Shown: positions 1-9,212, counted from the first letter of the stretch. The stretch: DNA of 64,000 bases from Hymenobacter rubidus (GCF_016734815.1 NZ_JAERQF010000027.1:1-64000); one strand, 5' to 3'. The notes: a model not told the origin generated them from the letters alone. Numbers and translations are program-made.

Positions 1-68
1 CATGCTGAACGGTCTTTAAGACCAATGACAAACTGTGGCTTGGCCCAATGGGGTACCACCACAAACAT
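1..68 (-). CDS. Possible 5' end of an unidentified gene, cut by the window edge
   Basis: Downstream of lpxA on the same strand an ATG at 68 opens a frame that reads to the window edge without a stop (22 codons, beginning MFVVVPHW). I do not recognise the product. The start is uncertain because a promoter -7-like TATGTTTG (minus strand, 62-69) overlaps the ATG, so the real gene might begin further on, outside the window. It could be the next gene of the lipid A operon or chance reading. Confidence 0.3.
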   Translation of the reverse strand, partial: MFVVVPHWAKPQFVIGLKDRSA

Positions 69-97
69 ATGATGACGTTCATCTGTTTAGCCCCGCG

Positions 98-904
98 TTA
101 CTCCGATTCGCTGCCGTCGGGCCGGCCCCGCTTGGGGCCTTTGATGATGCCGCGCGTGGCGGCGCGCACAAAGTCAACGGCCGTGTCGCGCTCCGGAGTA
201 GCCGGCAATTCCCGTTCAATCTGGGCCAGGGCGTCGTGGTTGTTGAGGCCTCCCAAAAAGAGCGTGCGGTACAGCTGTTGCACCAGGTTGATGGCGTCTT
301 CGCTGAAGCCACGGCGGCGCAGGCCCACCGAGTTGGCCCCGGCGTAGGAGAGGGGCTCCCGGCCGGCTTTCACATACGGCGGCACGTCCTTGCGTACGAG
401 CGAGCCGCCCGAAATCATGGCGTGGGCGCCGATTTTTACGAACTGGTGCACCGCCGACGAGCCGCCGACAATGGCGTAGTCCCCGATTTCGACGTGGCCC
501 GCCACCTGCACCGTATTGGCCAGAATGCAGTGGTGGCCAATGATGCAGTCGTGCGCTACGTGCACGTAGGCCATGAGCAGGCAGTGGCTGCCCACGCGGG
601 TTTCGCCGCGCTCCACGGTGCCGCGGTTCACGGTCACGCACTCCCGAATCACGGTATGGTCGCCGATAACGGCAGTGGTTTTCTCCCCGGCAAACTTCAG
701 GTCCTGCGGCACCGCGCCCACCACAGCCCCCGGAAATACCTGGCAGTGCGCCCCAATGCGCGCCCCGCTCATGACGGTCACGTTCGGCCCAATCCAAGTG
801 CCCTCTCCAATTTCGACATCGGCCGCAATGGTCGTAAACGGTTCAACGATTACGCCCGGCGCAAGGCGAGCTTCGGGGTGAATATGGGCAAGGGGAGAAA
901 TCAT
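98..904 (-). CDS. lpxA: Acyl-ACP--UDP-N-acetylglucosamine O-acyltransferase
   Basis: First step of lipid A synthesis: moves a hydroxyacyl chain from acyl carrier protein to UDP-GlcNAc in the cytoplasm. The protein (268 aa) begins MISPLAHIHPEA and shows the hexapeptide-repeat left-handed beta-helix; the catalytic His lies in the VHVAHDC motif near residue 118, and the family's helical C-terminus follows. I chose the ATG at 904; a TTG nine bases upstream belongs to the heptamer repeat and is unlikely to be used. It is the third gene of lpxD, lpxC-fabZ, lpxA, transcribed leftwards, separated from lpxC-fabZ by an inverted heptamer repeat. Function is secure; the exact acyl length used is not visible. 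Confidence 0.95.
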   Translation of the reverse strand: MISPLAHIHPEARLAPGVIVEPFTTIAADVEIGEGTWIGPNVTVMSGARIGAHCQVFPGAVVGAVPQDLKFAGEKTTAVIGDHTVIRECVTVNRGTVERGETRVGSHCLLMAYVHVAHDCIIGHHCILANTVQVAGHVEIGDYAIVGGSSAVHQFVKIGAHAMISGGSLVRKDVPPYVKAGREPLSYAGANSVGLRRRGFSEDAINLVQQLYRTLFLGGLNNHDALAQIERELPATPERDTAVDFVRAATRGIIKGPKRGRPDGSESE

Positions 905-910
905 TCTACT

Positions 911-1008
911 CAATTAACAATTAACAATGAGCAATTAACAATTATCAGACAAGGAGCGTGAAAGGTTTAGTAGCCAATTGCTCATTGCTCATTGATAATT
1001 GTTCATTG
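911..1008. repeat. Inverted heptamer-repeat element H1
   Basis: Left arm 911-945 is five tandem 7-mers (CAATTAA, CAATTAA, CAATGAG, CAATTAA, CAATTAT). Right arm 977-1008 is the same motif inverted (units ending in ATTG). The element fills the gap between lpxC-fabZ and lpxA and could fold into a long hairpin in the operon mRNA. No T-tract follows, so it is not an ordinary terminator. Confidence 0.85.
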
Positions 1009-1012
1009 ATTT

Positions 1013-2407
1013 TTAGGCGTCTTTGCGGACGATGGCAGCGCTCATCTCGGCTTCGCACACCACTTTGCCGTTCACGAAGGCTTGGCCCCGCATTTTGGCA
1101 ATGCCGCGCTTGATGGGGGCCAGCAGCTGGCAGTGGTAGATAATGGTGTCGCCGGGCAGCACTTTTTTGCGGAAGCGGGCATTTTCGATGCCCAGAAAGT
1201 ATTGCCAGTAGTTTTCGGGGTCCGACACGGTGTTCATCACCAGAATGCCGCCGGTCTGGGCCAGGCCCTCAATCTGCAGCACGCCGGGCATCACCGGGTT
1301 GCCGGGGAAGTGGCCCTGGAAGAAGGGCTCGTTGATGGACACGTTTTTCACGGCCGTCACCACCTGGTCGTCCAGGTGAATGACTTTGTCAATCATCATG
1401 AACGGGTAGCGGTGGGGCAGCACCTGCATGATGCGGTTGATGTCCATCACCGGCTCGCGGTTCATGTCGTACACCGGCACGGGGTTGCTGCGCGCCTCCA
1501 GCATCTTTTTCTTAATCTTCTTGGCGAAGGCGACGTTGGCCGCGTGGCCGGGGCGGGCGGCCAGAATCTGGCCTTTCAGCGGGCGGCCCACCAGGGCCAG
1601 GTCGCCCACAAGGTCGAGCAGCTTGTGGCGGGCCGGCTCGTTTTTGTGGCGCAGGTCCACGTTGTTCAAAATGCCTTCCTTCTTCACCGACACGCGGGGC
1701 TTGCCCAGCATCTTGGCCAAGTCGTTCAGCTCGTCGTCGGTCACCACGCGGTCGACCACCACGATGGCGTTGCTCAGGTCGCCGCCCCGAATCAGGTTGT
1801 TTTTGTAGAGCATTTCCAGCTCGTGCAAAAAGCAAAAGGTGCGCGACGAGGCAATTTCTTCGCTGAACAGGCCAATATCCGTGAGCGTGGCGTGCTGCGA
1901 ACCCAGCACCGGCGAGTTGTAGTCCACCATCACCGTCAGGCGGTAGTCGGACAGGGGCAGGGCCGCGATTTCCACGCCACGGGCGTTGTCGACGTAGCGA
2001 ATGCTTTCCGGGATTTCGTAATAGTTGCGCAGCGCATTCTGCTCCTCGAAGCCCACCGTCGTCAGCGCCTTAATGAACTCCGCCGACGACCCGTCCATGA
2101 TGGGCGGCTCGGGGCCGGAGAGCTGAATCAGCACGTTGTCAAGCTGCAAGCCCACCAAGGCGGCCAGGGTGTGCTCCACGGTATTCACGCGGGCTCCGTT
2201 CTGCTCGATGGTGGTGCCGCGGCTCAGGTCCACCACGTTGTCTACGTCGGCATCCACGATGGGCTGGCCGGGCAAATCCACGCGTTGAAACTTATAGCCG
2301 TGGCCCACCGGGGCGGGGCAAAACGTCATGGTGGCTTCCACGCCGGTGTGCAGGCCAATGCCGCGCACGGTCACGGGCGCCTGAATGGTGTGTTGCTTGT
2401 CGTTCAT
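1013..2407 (-). CDS. lpxC-fabZ: Bifunctional UDP-3-O-acyl-GlcNAc deacetylase / 3-hydroxyacyl-ACP dehydratase
   Basis: A 464-aa fusion. Residues about 1-310 are LpxC, the zinc deacetylase that commits the pathway to lipid A; zinc ligands are visible in VEHTLAAL and in the HKLLDLVGDLAL motif. Residues about 325-464 are FabZ, the hotdog-fold dehydratase of fatty acid synthesis, with LPHRYPFMMID and the catalytic His/Glu in GHFPGNPVMPGVLQIEG. Fusion of the two is characteristic of Bacteroidota and links lipid A commitment to phospholipid acyl supply. The start is the ATG at 2407. The gene lies between two inverted heptamer repeats, one upstream (H2) and one directly after the stop codon (H1). Confidence 0.96.
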   Translation of the reverse strand: MNDKQHTIQAPVTVRGIGLHTGVEATMTFCPAPVGHGYKFQRVDLPGQPIVDADVDNVVDLSRGTTIEQNGARVNTVEHTLAALVGLQLDNVLIQLSGPEPPIMDGSSAEFIKALTTVGFEEQNALRNYYEIPESIRYVDNARGVEIAALPLSDYRLTVMVDYNSPVLGSQHATLTDIGLFSEEIASSRTFCFLHELEMLYKNNLIRGGDLSNAIVVVDRVVTDDELNDLAKMLGKPRVSVKKEGILNNVDLRHKNEPARHKLLDLVGDLALVGRPLKGQILAARPGHAANVAFAKKIKKKMLEARSNPVPVYDMNREPVMDINRIMQVLPHRYPFMMIDKVIHLDDQVVTAVKNVSINEPFFQGHFPGNPVMPGVLQIEGLAQTGGILVMNTVSDPENYWQYFLGIENARFRKKVLPGDTIIYHCQLLAPIKRGIAKMRGQAFVNGKVVCEAEMSAAIVRKDA

Positions 2408-2412
2408 TTCGG

Positions 2413-2496
2413 TTAGTTGTCAGTTGTCAGTTGTCAGTTGTGAGCACGCTAAGCCGGAAAAGCCCTAGCAACTGACAACTAGCAACGAACAACTAA
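2413..2496. repeat. Inverted heptamer-repeat element H2
   Basis: Left arm 2413-2440 has four 7-mers (TTAGTTG, then TCAGTTG three times). Right arm 2469-2496 has four complementary units (CAACTGA, CAACTAG, CAACGAA, CAACTAA). It occupies the gap between lpxD and lpxC-fabZ, so both intergenic gaps of this operon carry an element of the same design. Confidence 0.85.
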
Positions 2497-2508
2497 GAGA
2501 CTACAAAG

Positions 2509-3549
2509 CTAGGGCTTTTCCGTCGCGTTTTTTGCCTTTTCCAACTCGCTCACGCGCTGCTCCAATTCGGGCAGCCGGCGAAAAACGATTTGGGCTCGCT
2601 GGTTTTGCTTGAAGTCGAAGGCGGTAGACCCCTGCAGAATGGTGCCTTCCTGCTTCACGTTCTTGCCGATGCCCGACTGGGCCGTGACGGTGGTTTTGTT
2701 GGCCAGGGTGACGTGGCCGGCCATGCCCACCTGCCCCGCCAGCACGCAATGGTCGCCGATTTTGGCCGAGCCCGCGATGCCGGTTTGGGCCGCGATGACG
2801 GTGTGCTGGCCGATTTCGACGTTGTGCGCCAGCTGCACCAGGTTGTCGATTTTGCTGCCCCGGCCCACGCGGGTTGAGCCCAGGGTGGCGCAGTCGATGG
2901 TGGCGTTGGCCCCGATGCTCACAAAATCTTCCAGCACCACGTTCCCGATTTGGGGAATGGCCTTATAACTGCCATCGGGCTGCGGCGCGAACCCAAAGCC
3001 GTCGGTGCCCACCACGGCGCCCGCCTTGACGACGCAAAACTGCCCGATGACGGTGTCCGAATAAATTTTGGCCCCGGCGTGGATGATGCTGCCCGCCCCA
3101 ATCGTGACCCGGTCGCCGATGTAGGCGTGCGGAAAAATCAGTACGTTTTCGCCCAGCTTGCAGCCTTCGCCGACGTAGGAAAAAGCGCCCCGGTAGTGCC
3201 CGGAACCTATTTCGGAACTTGCGCCAAAGTAGGAGGGCTGCTCCACGCCGCGCTTGCCGGTGCGGGTGGCCTGTGCGTAGAATTCGAGCAGCTGGCTGAA
3301 AGCAAGGTAGGGATTCTCGACCCGGATGAGGGTGGGCTTGACGGCTTCGCGCAGTTCCTGCTCGCGGCCCACAATGACCGCCGAGGCCCCGGTGGTGTAC
3401 AAAAAAGGCTCGTATTTGGCGTTCGAAAGAAACGTGAGGGAGCCCGCCTGGGCTTCTTCAATCTTGGCCAGGCTGGAGATGCCCTGGGAAGCATCGCCCT
3501 GAACGGTGCCGCCGAGAACTTCGGCAATTTGCTGAACGGTAAATTCCAT
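2509..3549 (-). CDS. lpxD: UDP-3-O-(3-hydroxyacyl)glucosamine N-acyltransferase
   Basis: Third enzyme of lipid A synthesis: N-acylates the deacetylated UDP-glucosamine made by LpxC. The 346-aa protein starts MEFTVQQIAEVLGG, with the N-terminal uridine-binding domain (about 1-100) followed by hexapeptide repeats; the catalytic His sits in LVQLAHNVEIG, preceded by the DGFGFAP segment. I chose the ATG at 3549 because the family begins here; a longer frame back to 3609 would run into a repeated palindrome. First gene of the leftward lpx operon. The C-terminus ends in a short charged helix, as usual. Confidence 0.94.
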   Translation of the reverse strand: MEFTVQQIAEVLGGTVQGDASQGISSLAKIEEAQAGSLTFLSNAKYEPFLYTTGASAVIVGREQELREAVKPTLIRVENPYLAFSQLLEFYAQATRTGKRGVEQPSYFGASSEIGSGHYRGAFSYVGEGCKLGENVLIFPHAYIGDRVTIGAGSIIHAGAKIYSDTVIGQFCVVKAGAVVGTDGFGFAPQPDGSYKAIPQIGNVVLEDFVSIGANATIDCATLGSTRVGRGSKIDNLVQLAHNVEIGQHTVIAAQTGIAGSAKIGDHCVLAGQVGMAGHVTLANKTTVTAQSGIGKNVKQEGTILQGSTAFDFKQNQRAQIVFRRLPELEQRVSELEKAKNATEKP

Positions 3550-3581
3550 AGGCAGCAAAATTAGGGGGCGGTTGCTATCCA

Positions 3582-3681
3582 GAACGTCATGCCGAGCGCA
3601 GCGCAGCATCTTTACGGCTGTAGTAAATCAATCGATTGGATTAGTATCGAGGCAAAGATGCTGCACTGTGCTCACCATAAT
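3582..3681. repeat. Degenerate copy (A) of a ~100 bp palindromic repeat
   Basis: Left end GAACGTCATGCCGAGCGCAG and an inner GCAGCATCTTT are matched imperfectly by inverted AAAGATGCTGC and GTGCTCACCAT on the right. It is a worn member of the family that is intact at 40300, 49324, 50594 and 55264. It lies just upstream of lpxD. Confidence 0.6.
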
Positions 3682-3697
3682 GCTCATTTACAATTGA

Positions 3698-4924
3698 TTA
3701 TACTATTTCTTTTGGGTAGCAGATGTAGAATTTCTCAACCCGTTGGCTCAGGGCTCGAATGTTGGGCAGGTCGGAGGCTTCCATGACGTTTACTACATCG
3801 CCTTTTTTGGTCAGTATTTCGATGGGCTCGCCGCTGGGATTATAAGCGCTATTGCTCAGGCGGCCGGATATCATCAGCAACTCGGCTTCTTCGGGCGACA
3901 AGCCGAATTTCTCTTCGATTAGCTCGCGGATGCCCAGGCGGAACTCTTCGTCGAAGGCCTCGGGCGCCAGCACAATTTTGAGCAGGTTGCGGTGCAGAAT
4001 GCTTTTGGCGAGGTAGCTGAGCACCTTATCGGGGTGGCCGGCCCAGGCCTTGATGGCCGACCAGATATCGTAGTCGTCCAGCTCCACAAAATGGCTGAGG
4101 ATTTTCTCGTTTTTCTCGAACTCCTCCAGGCTCACGGCCCGGCCCAGGAAGTAGCCCAGGCAGGTATTGGCGGGCACCTCTACGCCGCGCCGGGCCAGGT
4201 CGCGGGCGCGTTGCACCACCCGGATAACCATTTGCTCGGCCGAAGTCACGGTTTTGTGCAGGTACACCTGCCAGTACATCAGCCGCCGGCTCACCAGGAA
4301 GTTCTCGACCGAGTAGACCGCTTTTTCTTCGAGCACCAGCTGTTCGTCGTGCACGCGCAGCATTTTGATGAGGCGGTCGGCACCGGGGCGGCCTTCTTCC
4401 ACGCCGGTATAAAAGGAGTCGCGGTTGAGGTAATCGAGCCGGTCCATGTCGAGCTGGCTGCTCACGAGCTGATGAAAAAACGGTCGGGCATACGTGCCGT
4501 CAAACATGGCAATGGCCAGGCTCAGCTTGCCGTGAAACTCGGCGTTAAGCCGCTGCATCAGAAACAACGAAAGCTGCTCGTGCGGCACGTCCTGAAAAAT
4601 AGCCGTTTCAAGCGCGTGGGAGAGGGGGCCGTGCCCCACGTCGTGCAGCAGAATGGCGGCCAGCGCCGCTTCGCCCTCGGCGGCCGAAATCTTTACCCCT
4701 TTGTCCTTGAGCGTGCGCAGGGCCAGCGACATCAGGTGCATGGCACCCAGCGCGTGGTGAAAGCGCGTGTGCAGCGCCCCCGGATACACAAACCCCGTGA
4801 GCCCGAGCTGCTGAATGCGCCGCAGCCGCTGAAAGTAGCGGTGCTCGATGAGGTCGAACAAAAACTCCGTGGGGATGGTGACGAAGCCGTAGACGGGGTC
4901 GTTGAAGATTTTTTTCTTATTCAC
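3698..4924 (-). CDS. HD-domain metal-dependent phosphohydrolase (dGTPase-like)
   Basis: About 408 aa. The HD superfamily signature is clear: RFHHALGAMHLM, then LLHDVGHGPLSHALE, giving the metal-binding His, His-Asp and Asp. SQLDMDRLDYLNRDSF matches the dNTP triphosphohydrolase/SAMHD1-like branch, so hydrolysis of dNTPs or related nucleotides is the best guess; the substrate cannot be told from sequence. I set the start at the GTG at 4924 (VNKKKIFNDPVYGF), where relatives begin; the frame stays open further upstream but that part is low-complexity and unlike the family. Divergent from porX across about 240 bp. Confidence 0.85.
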   Translation of the reverse strand: MNKKKIFNDPVYGFVTIPTEFLFDLIEHRYFQRLRRIQQLGLTGFVYPGALHTRFHHALGAMHLMSLALRTLKDKGVKISAAEGEAALAAILLHDVGHGPLSHALETAIFQDVPHEQLSLFLMQRLNAEFHGKLSLAIAMFDGTYARPFFHQLVSSQLDMDRLDYLNRDSFYTGVEEGRPGADRLIKMLRVHDEQLVLEEKAVYSVENFLVSRRLMYWQVYLHKTVTSAEQMVIRVVQRARDLARRGVEVPANTCLGYFLGRAVSLEEFEKNEKILSHFVELDDYDIWSAIKAWAGHPDKVLSYLAKSILHRNLLKIVLAPEAFDEEFRLGIRELIEEKFGLSPEEAELLMISGRLSNSAYNPSGEPIEILTKKGDVVNVMEASDLPNIRALSQRVEKFYICYPKEIV

Positions 4925-5168
4925 AGAGGCGGCCAAAAGGGGAAGGAGCGGAAGGCAGAAAACAGAAATGCGGGCATACTGCCACGAAACAGGCAACATT
5001 TGCACCCGCCGCCCGTCCCTGACTGAACGCGAAACTACGGCGCACCGTTTGAGCAAGCTCATCACTCCGTAGCTGAACGCAATTGCGTTTTACGATATCC
5101 ATTCGGGACGTCTTACGTTACTAACGCAAACCAAGACCCCAAGTCCCCAAGACCCTCAGTCCCTATCT

Positions 5169-6737
5169 ATGCAACAAACCACCATTCTCTGGGCCGACGA
5201 CGAAATCGACTTGCTCAAGCCGCACCTGCTGTTTCTCAAGGAGAAAGGCTACGACGTGACCCCCGTCAACAGCGGGGCTGATGCCATCGAGGAAATTCAG
5301 GAGAAGAGTTACGACCTCGTGTTTCTTGATGAGAACATGCCCGGCCTCACCGGCCTGCAAACCCTCACCGAAATCAAAGCCATCCGGCCTACCGTGCCCG
5401 TGGTGATGATTACCAAGAGCGAGGAAGAGCACATTATGGAGTCGGCCATTGGTGCGAAAATCGCCGATTATTTAATTAAGCCGGTTAATCCGAGCCAGAT
5501 TCTGCTGTCGGTGAAAAAGGTGCTGGATAACAAGCGCCTCATCAGCGAAGCCACCAACTCGGGCTACCAGCGCGATTTTCGCCAGCTCGGCATGCAGTTG
5601 TCCGACCGCCTTTCGCCCTCGGAGTGGGCCGAGGTTTACAAGAAGCTGGTGTATTGGGAGCTGGAAATCAACGAGACCGAAGGCAAAAGCATGGCCGAAG
5701 TCTTTAACATGCAAAAGGACGAAGCCAACTCGTATTTCGGCCGCTTCATCACCGAGAATTACGAGGATTGGGTGAACGGCGACGACAAGGATGCGCCGCT
5801 CATGTCGCACCAGCTGTTCAAAGAGCGGGTATTCCCGACGCTGAAAGCCACCGGCGACACCCCCGTGTACTTTGTGCTCATCGACAACCTGCGCTACGAC
5901 CAGTGGAAAGTGCTCGAGCCGATTATCACCGAAATGTTCACCGTGGACAGCGAGGAAATGTACTACGCCATTCTGCCCACCACGACGGCTTATGCGCGCA
6001 ACGCCATTTTCTCGGGCATGATGCCGTCGGATATCCAGAAAAAATACCCCAACCTCTGGGTGACCGACGACGACGACGAAGGCAAAAACCTGCACGAGGC
6101 TGAATTCATGGAAATTAATTTCCAGAAGAATAACCAGAAGGCCAAGCACAGCTACCACAAGGTAACGAACCTGCAAGCCGGCAAGGATTTGCTGGGCAAA
6201 ATGAGCAACCTGCACAATAATTACAAGTGCAACGTCATTGTCTACAATTTCGTGGACATGCTCTCGCACGCCCGCACCGACATGGCCATGATTCGGGAGC
6301 TGGCGGCCGACGAATCGGCCTACCGCAGCATCACCCGCTCGTGGTTCCTGCACTCGCCGCTGTATGAGATGATGCAGCAGATTGCCGAGAAAAAAGGCAA
6401 GCTCATCATCACCACCGACCACGGCACCATCCGCTGCAAGCGCCCGTATAAGATTGTGGGCGACCGCAATACCAACACCAACCTGCGCTACAAGCACGGC
6501 AAAAACCTGGGCTTCGACGACTCGCGCGACGTGTACGTGGTGCGCAAACCGGAATCGATTTTCCTGCCGCGCGAGAATGTGAGCACGGCGTACGTATTCA
6601 CCATTGGCGACTACTTTTTCGCCTACCCCAACAACTACAACTACTACGTGAACTACTACAAGGACACGTTCCAACACGGCGGCATTTCGCTGGAAGAGTG
6701 CATCATTCCTTATGTGACGCTCACGCCGAAAGGGTAG
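5169..6737 (+). CDS. porX: PorX-type response regulator with PglZ (alkaline phosphatase-fold) output domain
   Basis: A 522-aa two-domain regulator of the type IX secretion/gliding system. Residues 1-120 form a receiver domain with acidic residues DDE near 10-12, phospho-acceptor Asp54 in VFLDENMPG and the conserved Lys in IKPVNP. Residues about 200-520 are a PglZ domain: VYFVLIDNLRYDQW, the Thr-containing PTTTAYARNA and TTDHGTIRCK are the metal-site segments of the alkaline phosphatase superfamily. In Porphyromonas and Flavobacterium, PorX with its partner PorY controls T9SS genes, and the PglZ domain has phosphodiesterase activity. No kinase gene is adjacent. T9SS cargo genes occur later in this window. 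The upstream gap carries a C-rich short repeat (about 5130-5164). Confidence 0.93.
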   Translation: MQQTTILWADDEIDLLKPHLLFLKEKGYDVTPVNSGADAIEEIQEKSYDLVFLDENMPGLTGLQTLTEIKAIRPTVPVVMITKSEEEHIMESAIGAKIADYLIKPVNPSQILLSVKKVLDNKRLISEATNSGYQRDFRQLGMQLSDRLSPSEWAEVYKKLVYWELEINETEGKSMAEVFNMQKDEANSYFGRFITENYEDWVNGDDKDAPLMSHQLFKERVFPTLKATGDTPVYFVLIDNLRYDQWKVLEPIITEMFTVDSEEMYYAILPTTTAYARNAIFSGMMPSDIQKKYPNLWVTDDDDEGKNLHEAEFMEINFQKNNQKAKHSYHKVTNLQAGKDLLGKMSNLHNNYKCNVIVYNFVDMLSHARTDMAMIRELAADESAYRSITRSWFLHSPLYEMMQQIAEKKGKLIITTDHGTIRCKRPYKIVGDRNTNTNLRYKHGKNLGFDDSRDVYVVRKPESIFLPRENVSTAYVFTIGDYFFAYPNNYNYYVNYYKDTFQHGGISLEECIIPYVTLTPKG

Positions 6738-6758
6738 TAATTGCCTTATGCAAACAAA

Positions 6759-6796
6759 GAAGAAAGCTGCCTCAATTGAGGCGGCTTTCTTCTTTT
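6759..6796. terminator. Bidirectional terminator between porX and the plug-domain gene
   Basis: Hairpin AGAAAGC-TGCCTC / GAGGCG-GCTTTCT around an AATT loop, followed by TCTTTT on the plus strand. It overlaps the last codons of the convergent minus-strand gene and can serve both transcripts. Confidence 0.8.
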
Positions 6797-7185
6797 GCAG
6801 GCTGATAGAGGTATTTTCGGGGGCGGTGTTTCAGCGTGATTATAATGGCTCCGTTGGCAGCCCTGCTGCCGTAAAGGGCAGTGGCGGCGGCCCCTTTCAG
6901 TACCTGCAGGGCTTCAATGTCATTCGGGTTAATTGACTTTAGGTCCTGTTCCTGCATCAACTTTCCATCTACTACACACAAGGGCATATTGCTGGCGGTA
7001 AGCGTGCTGGCGCAGGTTATTCGAATGGGCTTATTCTGTGGTTTCGCCAATTCAGCGGATTTTGTGACCTCGATACCGGGCTTGCCCTGAGCAGATGAAT
7101 CATCGGATGACTGCGCCTGGGCACGATTGATAAGCATCGTTCCCAGACTCAACAACCCGGCTAAATAAGTTGTCCTGAACAGCAT
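6772..7185 (-). CDS. Small exported TonB-receptor plug-domain protein
   Basis: About 137 aa from the ATG at 7185, with a signal peptide (MLFRTTYLAGLLSLG to AQAQ). The C-terminal half, PLCVVDGKLM through IEALQVLKGAAATALYGSRA and NGAIIITLK, is the plug domain of SusC/RagA-like TonB-dependent receptors, but no beta-barrel follows. Isolated plug modules occur in Bacteroidota as exported proteins; their role is not established. A longer start at 7251 is possible but puts 22 residues before a good signal peptide. It could also be a receptor remnant, though the frame is intact and has its own terminator. Confidence 0.65.
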   Translation of the reverse strand: MLFRTTYLAGLLSLGTMLINRAQAQSSDDSSAQGKPGIEVTKSAELAKPQNKPIRITCASTLTASNMPLCVVDGKLMQEQDLKSINPNDIEALQVLKGAAATALYGSRAANGAIIITLKHRPRKYLYQPAKEESRLN

Positions 7186-7355
7186 GTTGGAAAGAATTGA
7201 AGTGAGAAGGGACACGCCAGAAGTGGCGTATTGATAGGATGCCTTTTTCATTCAAATGACACATTGCTGGTGTTAAAAGTGATTCAGCATGGTTGCCCTG
7301 GTATGTTGAATGCCACCTGCAACCAGCCTGACTTATGCACCTTGCCGGCCTACTT

Positions 7356-8849
7356 TTAGCGCCCTTTCTGCTGACGCGAGGGCTTGGGTGTAGCCATCAG
7401 CTCGCTGCTGCTGGCCAGGCTGTTGAGGTACTCTTCGAGGCGGGTGTAGCCAGCGGTACCAAGGGCGTTGCGGTCGGCTTCGTTCCTGGGGTTCAGGCCG
7501 TGGCTGGTTTCCCAGGCATCGGGCATGCCGTCGTGGTCGGCATCGGGGGGCGCAGTGCCGCCCCTGTAGGCGGGCCAGCCGCCGACATCTGTTTGCGTGT
7601 CGATAATGCCCTGATGCAGGCCATACGTGGCGCTGCCGCCCGGGCTGCTGCCGCTGGCCGTGCCGGTGCGGGTTTCCTGCACAATGCGCGCGTCCACCGC
7701 GTCGCGCACCGGCACGGTGGCCCCGGCGTCGGCCAGTACGGCACGGTAAGCGGCCTCGGCCGATTGGGTAGTGATGGGCGCCAGATTAGGCGTTTCCGCC
7801 TTTTGCCGGAAGCGAGCAAAGTTGGCCGCTGTCTCGGGGTAATAATGCAGCCGGATGCCCTTCCAGTTATCGGCCGTGACGGCGGGGTAGCCCGCATCGT
7901 AATTGCCTGCTGTGTATACTGTAGCAACCGGCTTATCCGGCTTGGCGGCATCGTAAGCTTCGGTAATGTCGAAGATAACGGCTGCCCGGTCCGCCGGGGT
8001 CGCCGGCCCGCTTTTGTAGTAGTTGTTCACCATGTTCAACTGGCCCGCGCCGCCGTTGATTTTAACTTCGTTGCCGTAGGCGGCGCGCATGTTACCCCAG
8101 TTGTAAATCACATTGTTGCGGTAGTCGACCACGGCCGTGGTGTCGTGGGCCCGGGCGCCGTTGAAGCGGATGGCGCGGCTGTGGTGGTGCGCCACCAGGT
8201 TGTGGTGGTAGGAGGCGTACTGCCCGCCCCACACACCGGCGTAGCCGTGGTCGCCCTTGCCATTGAACGACGAGTTCAGGCTTTCGCTGATGATGCACCA
8301 CTGCACGGTGGAGTACTTGTTGTCGTAGAACGTGGCCGCTTCTTCAATCGACCAGCTCATGGAGCAATGGTCGACGATGAAATTGCGGCAGTTTTCCATG
8401 TTCAGCCCATACACACCAGACACGTTGGCCCCCGACGTATTGCCGGGCCGCGAGCGCAGGTAGCGCACAATCAAGTTGTCGCCGTGTAGTTTAAAACTAT
8501 AGTTTTTCAGGCAGATGCCATCGCCCGGCGCCGTCTGCCCCGCAATGGTGACATTAGAGCGCGAGGGTTTCAGGGCAGATTTAAGCTCAATCAGTCCGCC
8601 CACCCGAAACACAATGGTGATGGGCTCGCCGGGGTACTGCGCGAAGGCTTCCCGGAAACTGCCCGGCCCCGCGTCGGCAAGGGTGGTCACCTCGACAACT
8701 TTGCCCCCACGGCCACCGGTGGCCAAGCGACCGAACCCCTCGGCTCCGGGGAAAGCAACGACTTGGGCGTGAGTAGGCATAGCGGCTGCCGCACCCATTG
8801 CCAGGGCCAGCGAAAAGGTGTGCAGGGGGTGGTTGCAGGAAGCAGTCAT
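7356..8849 (-). CDS. Secreted pectate lyase-like polysaccharide lyase
   Basis: 497 aa with a signal peptide ending in THAQ. The mature protein opens FPGAEGFGRLATGGRGGKVV and continues as a right-handed parallel beta-helix typical of family 1 pectate lyases (VTTLADAGPGSFREA; NFIVDHCSMSWSIEE; HHNLVAHHHSRAIRF). Such enzymes cleave polygalacturonate by beta-elimination with calcium. The C-terminus has the DADHDGMPDAWE motif common in Bacteroidota family members. No sorting domain is obvious, so it may be periplasmic or surface-attached. No SusCD pair is nearby, apart from the isolated plug-domain gene next to it. Exact polysaccharide target unproven. Confidence 0.85.
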   Translation of the reverse strand: MTASCNHPLHTFSLALAMGAAAAMPTHAQVVAFPGAEGFGRLATGGRGGKVVEVTTLADAGPGSFREAFAQYPGEPITIVFRVGGLIELKSALKPSRSNVTIAGQTAPGDGICLKNYSFKLHGDNLIVRYLRSRPGNTSGANVSGVYGLNMENCRNFIVDHCSMSWSIEEAATFYDNKYSTVQWCIISESLNSSFNGKGDHGYAGVWGGQYASYHHNLVAHHHSRAIRFNGARAHDTTAVVDYRNNVIYNWGNMRAAYGNEVKINGGAGQLNMVNNYYKSGPATPADRAAVIFDITEAYDAAKPDKPVATVYTAGNYDAGYPAVTADNWKGIRLHYYPETAANFARFRQKAETPNLAPITTQSAEAAYRAVLADAGATVPVRDAVDARIVQETRTGTASGSSPGGSATYGLHQGIIDTQTDVGGWPAYRGGTAPPDADHDGMPDAWETSHGLNPRNEADRNALGTAGYTRLEEYLNSLASSSELMATPKPSRQQKGR

Positions 8850-9179
8850 GAACTGAACAAAGTGGTAAAAGAGGCTGATTCACGCGCGGTAGGTAACGGA
8901 CGCGGTGTCGGTGCAAGTCGGCTGAAAGCAGTCGCAATTTCTCCCTTTACTCAGTTCATATAGCTATAGCATCTTAGCCCCTTACTGGTCGGCATTCACT
9001 ATTTCATTGCAGAAAGAGGCCCATGCATCAATCAGCTTTCACACCTAATGAAGTAGAACTTAATTCAGGCGCCTACAATTTGGCGTGAGCCTGCAGAGCC
9101 CGCTTTATTCAGCTTTATCCTCATAATGAGGAAGAAGGAAGTAAAAAAGGTATAATCCAACAGAAAAGTGCAAAATTAA

Positions 9180-9212
9180 TTTGCACTATCACCGAAACTC
9201 ACTATACATTTG
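9180..9212 (+). promoter_or_regulatory. Bacteroidota housekeeping-type promoter
   Basis: TTTG at 9180-9183, a 21 bp spacer, and TACATTTG at 9205-9212 match the TTTG / TAnnTTTG consensus. Transcription would begin near 9218. No open frame follows, which points to a non-coding product. Confidence 0.6.

Noticed and set aside
35..961. A 308-codon open frame on the plus strand opposite lpxA
   Set aside because: Antisense shadow produced by high GC; lpxA on the other strand has complete motifs.
911..1008. Heptamer arrays as CRISPR
   Set aside because: Units are 7 bp with no unique spacers and no cas genes.
1082..2416. A 444-codon open frame opposite lpxC-fabZ
   Set aside because: His/Val/Ala-rich shadow typical of reverse-read GC-rich genes; no domain.
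5130..5164. C-rich CCCCAAG-like repeats before porX as a regulatory array
   Set aside because: Too few and irregular to support a claim.
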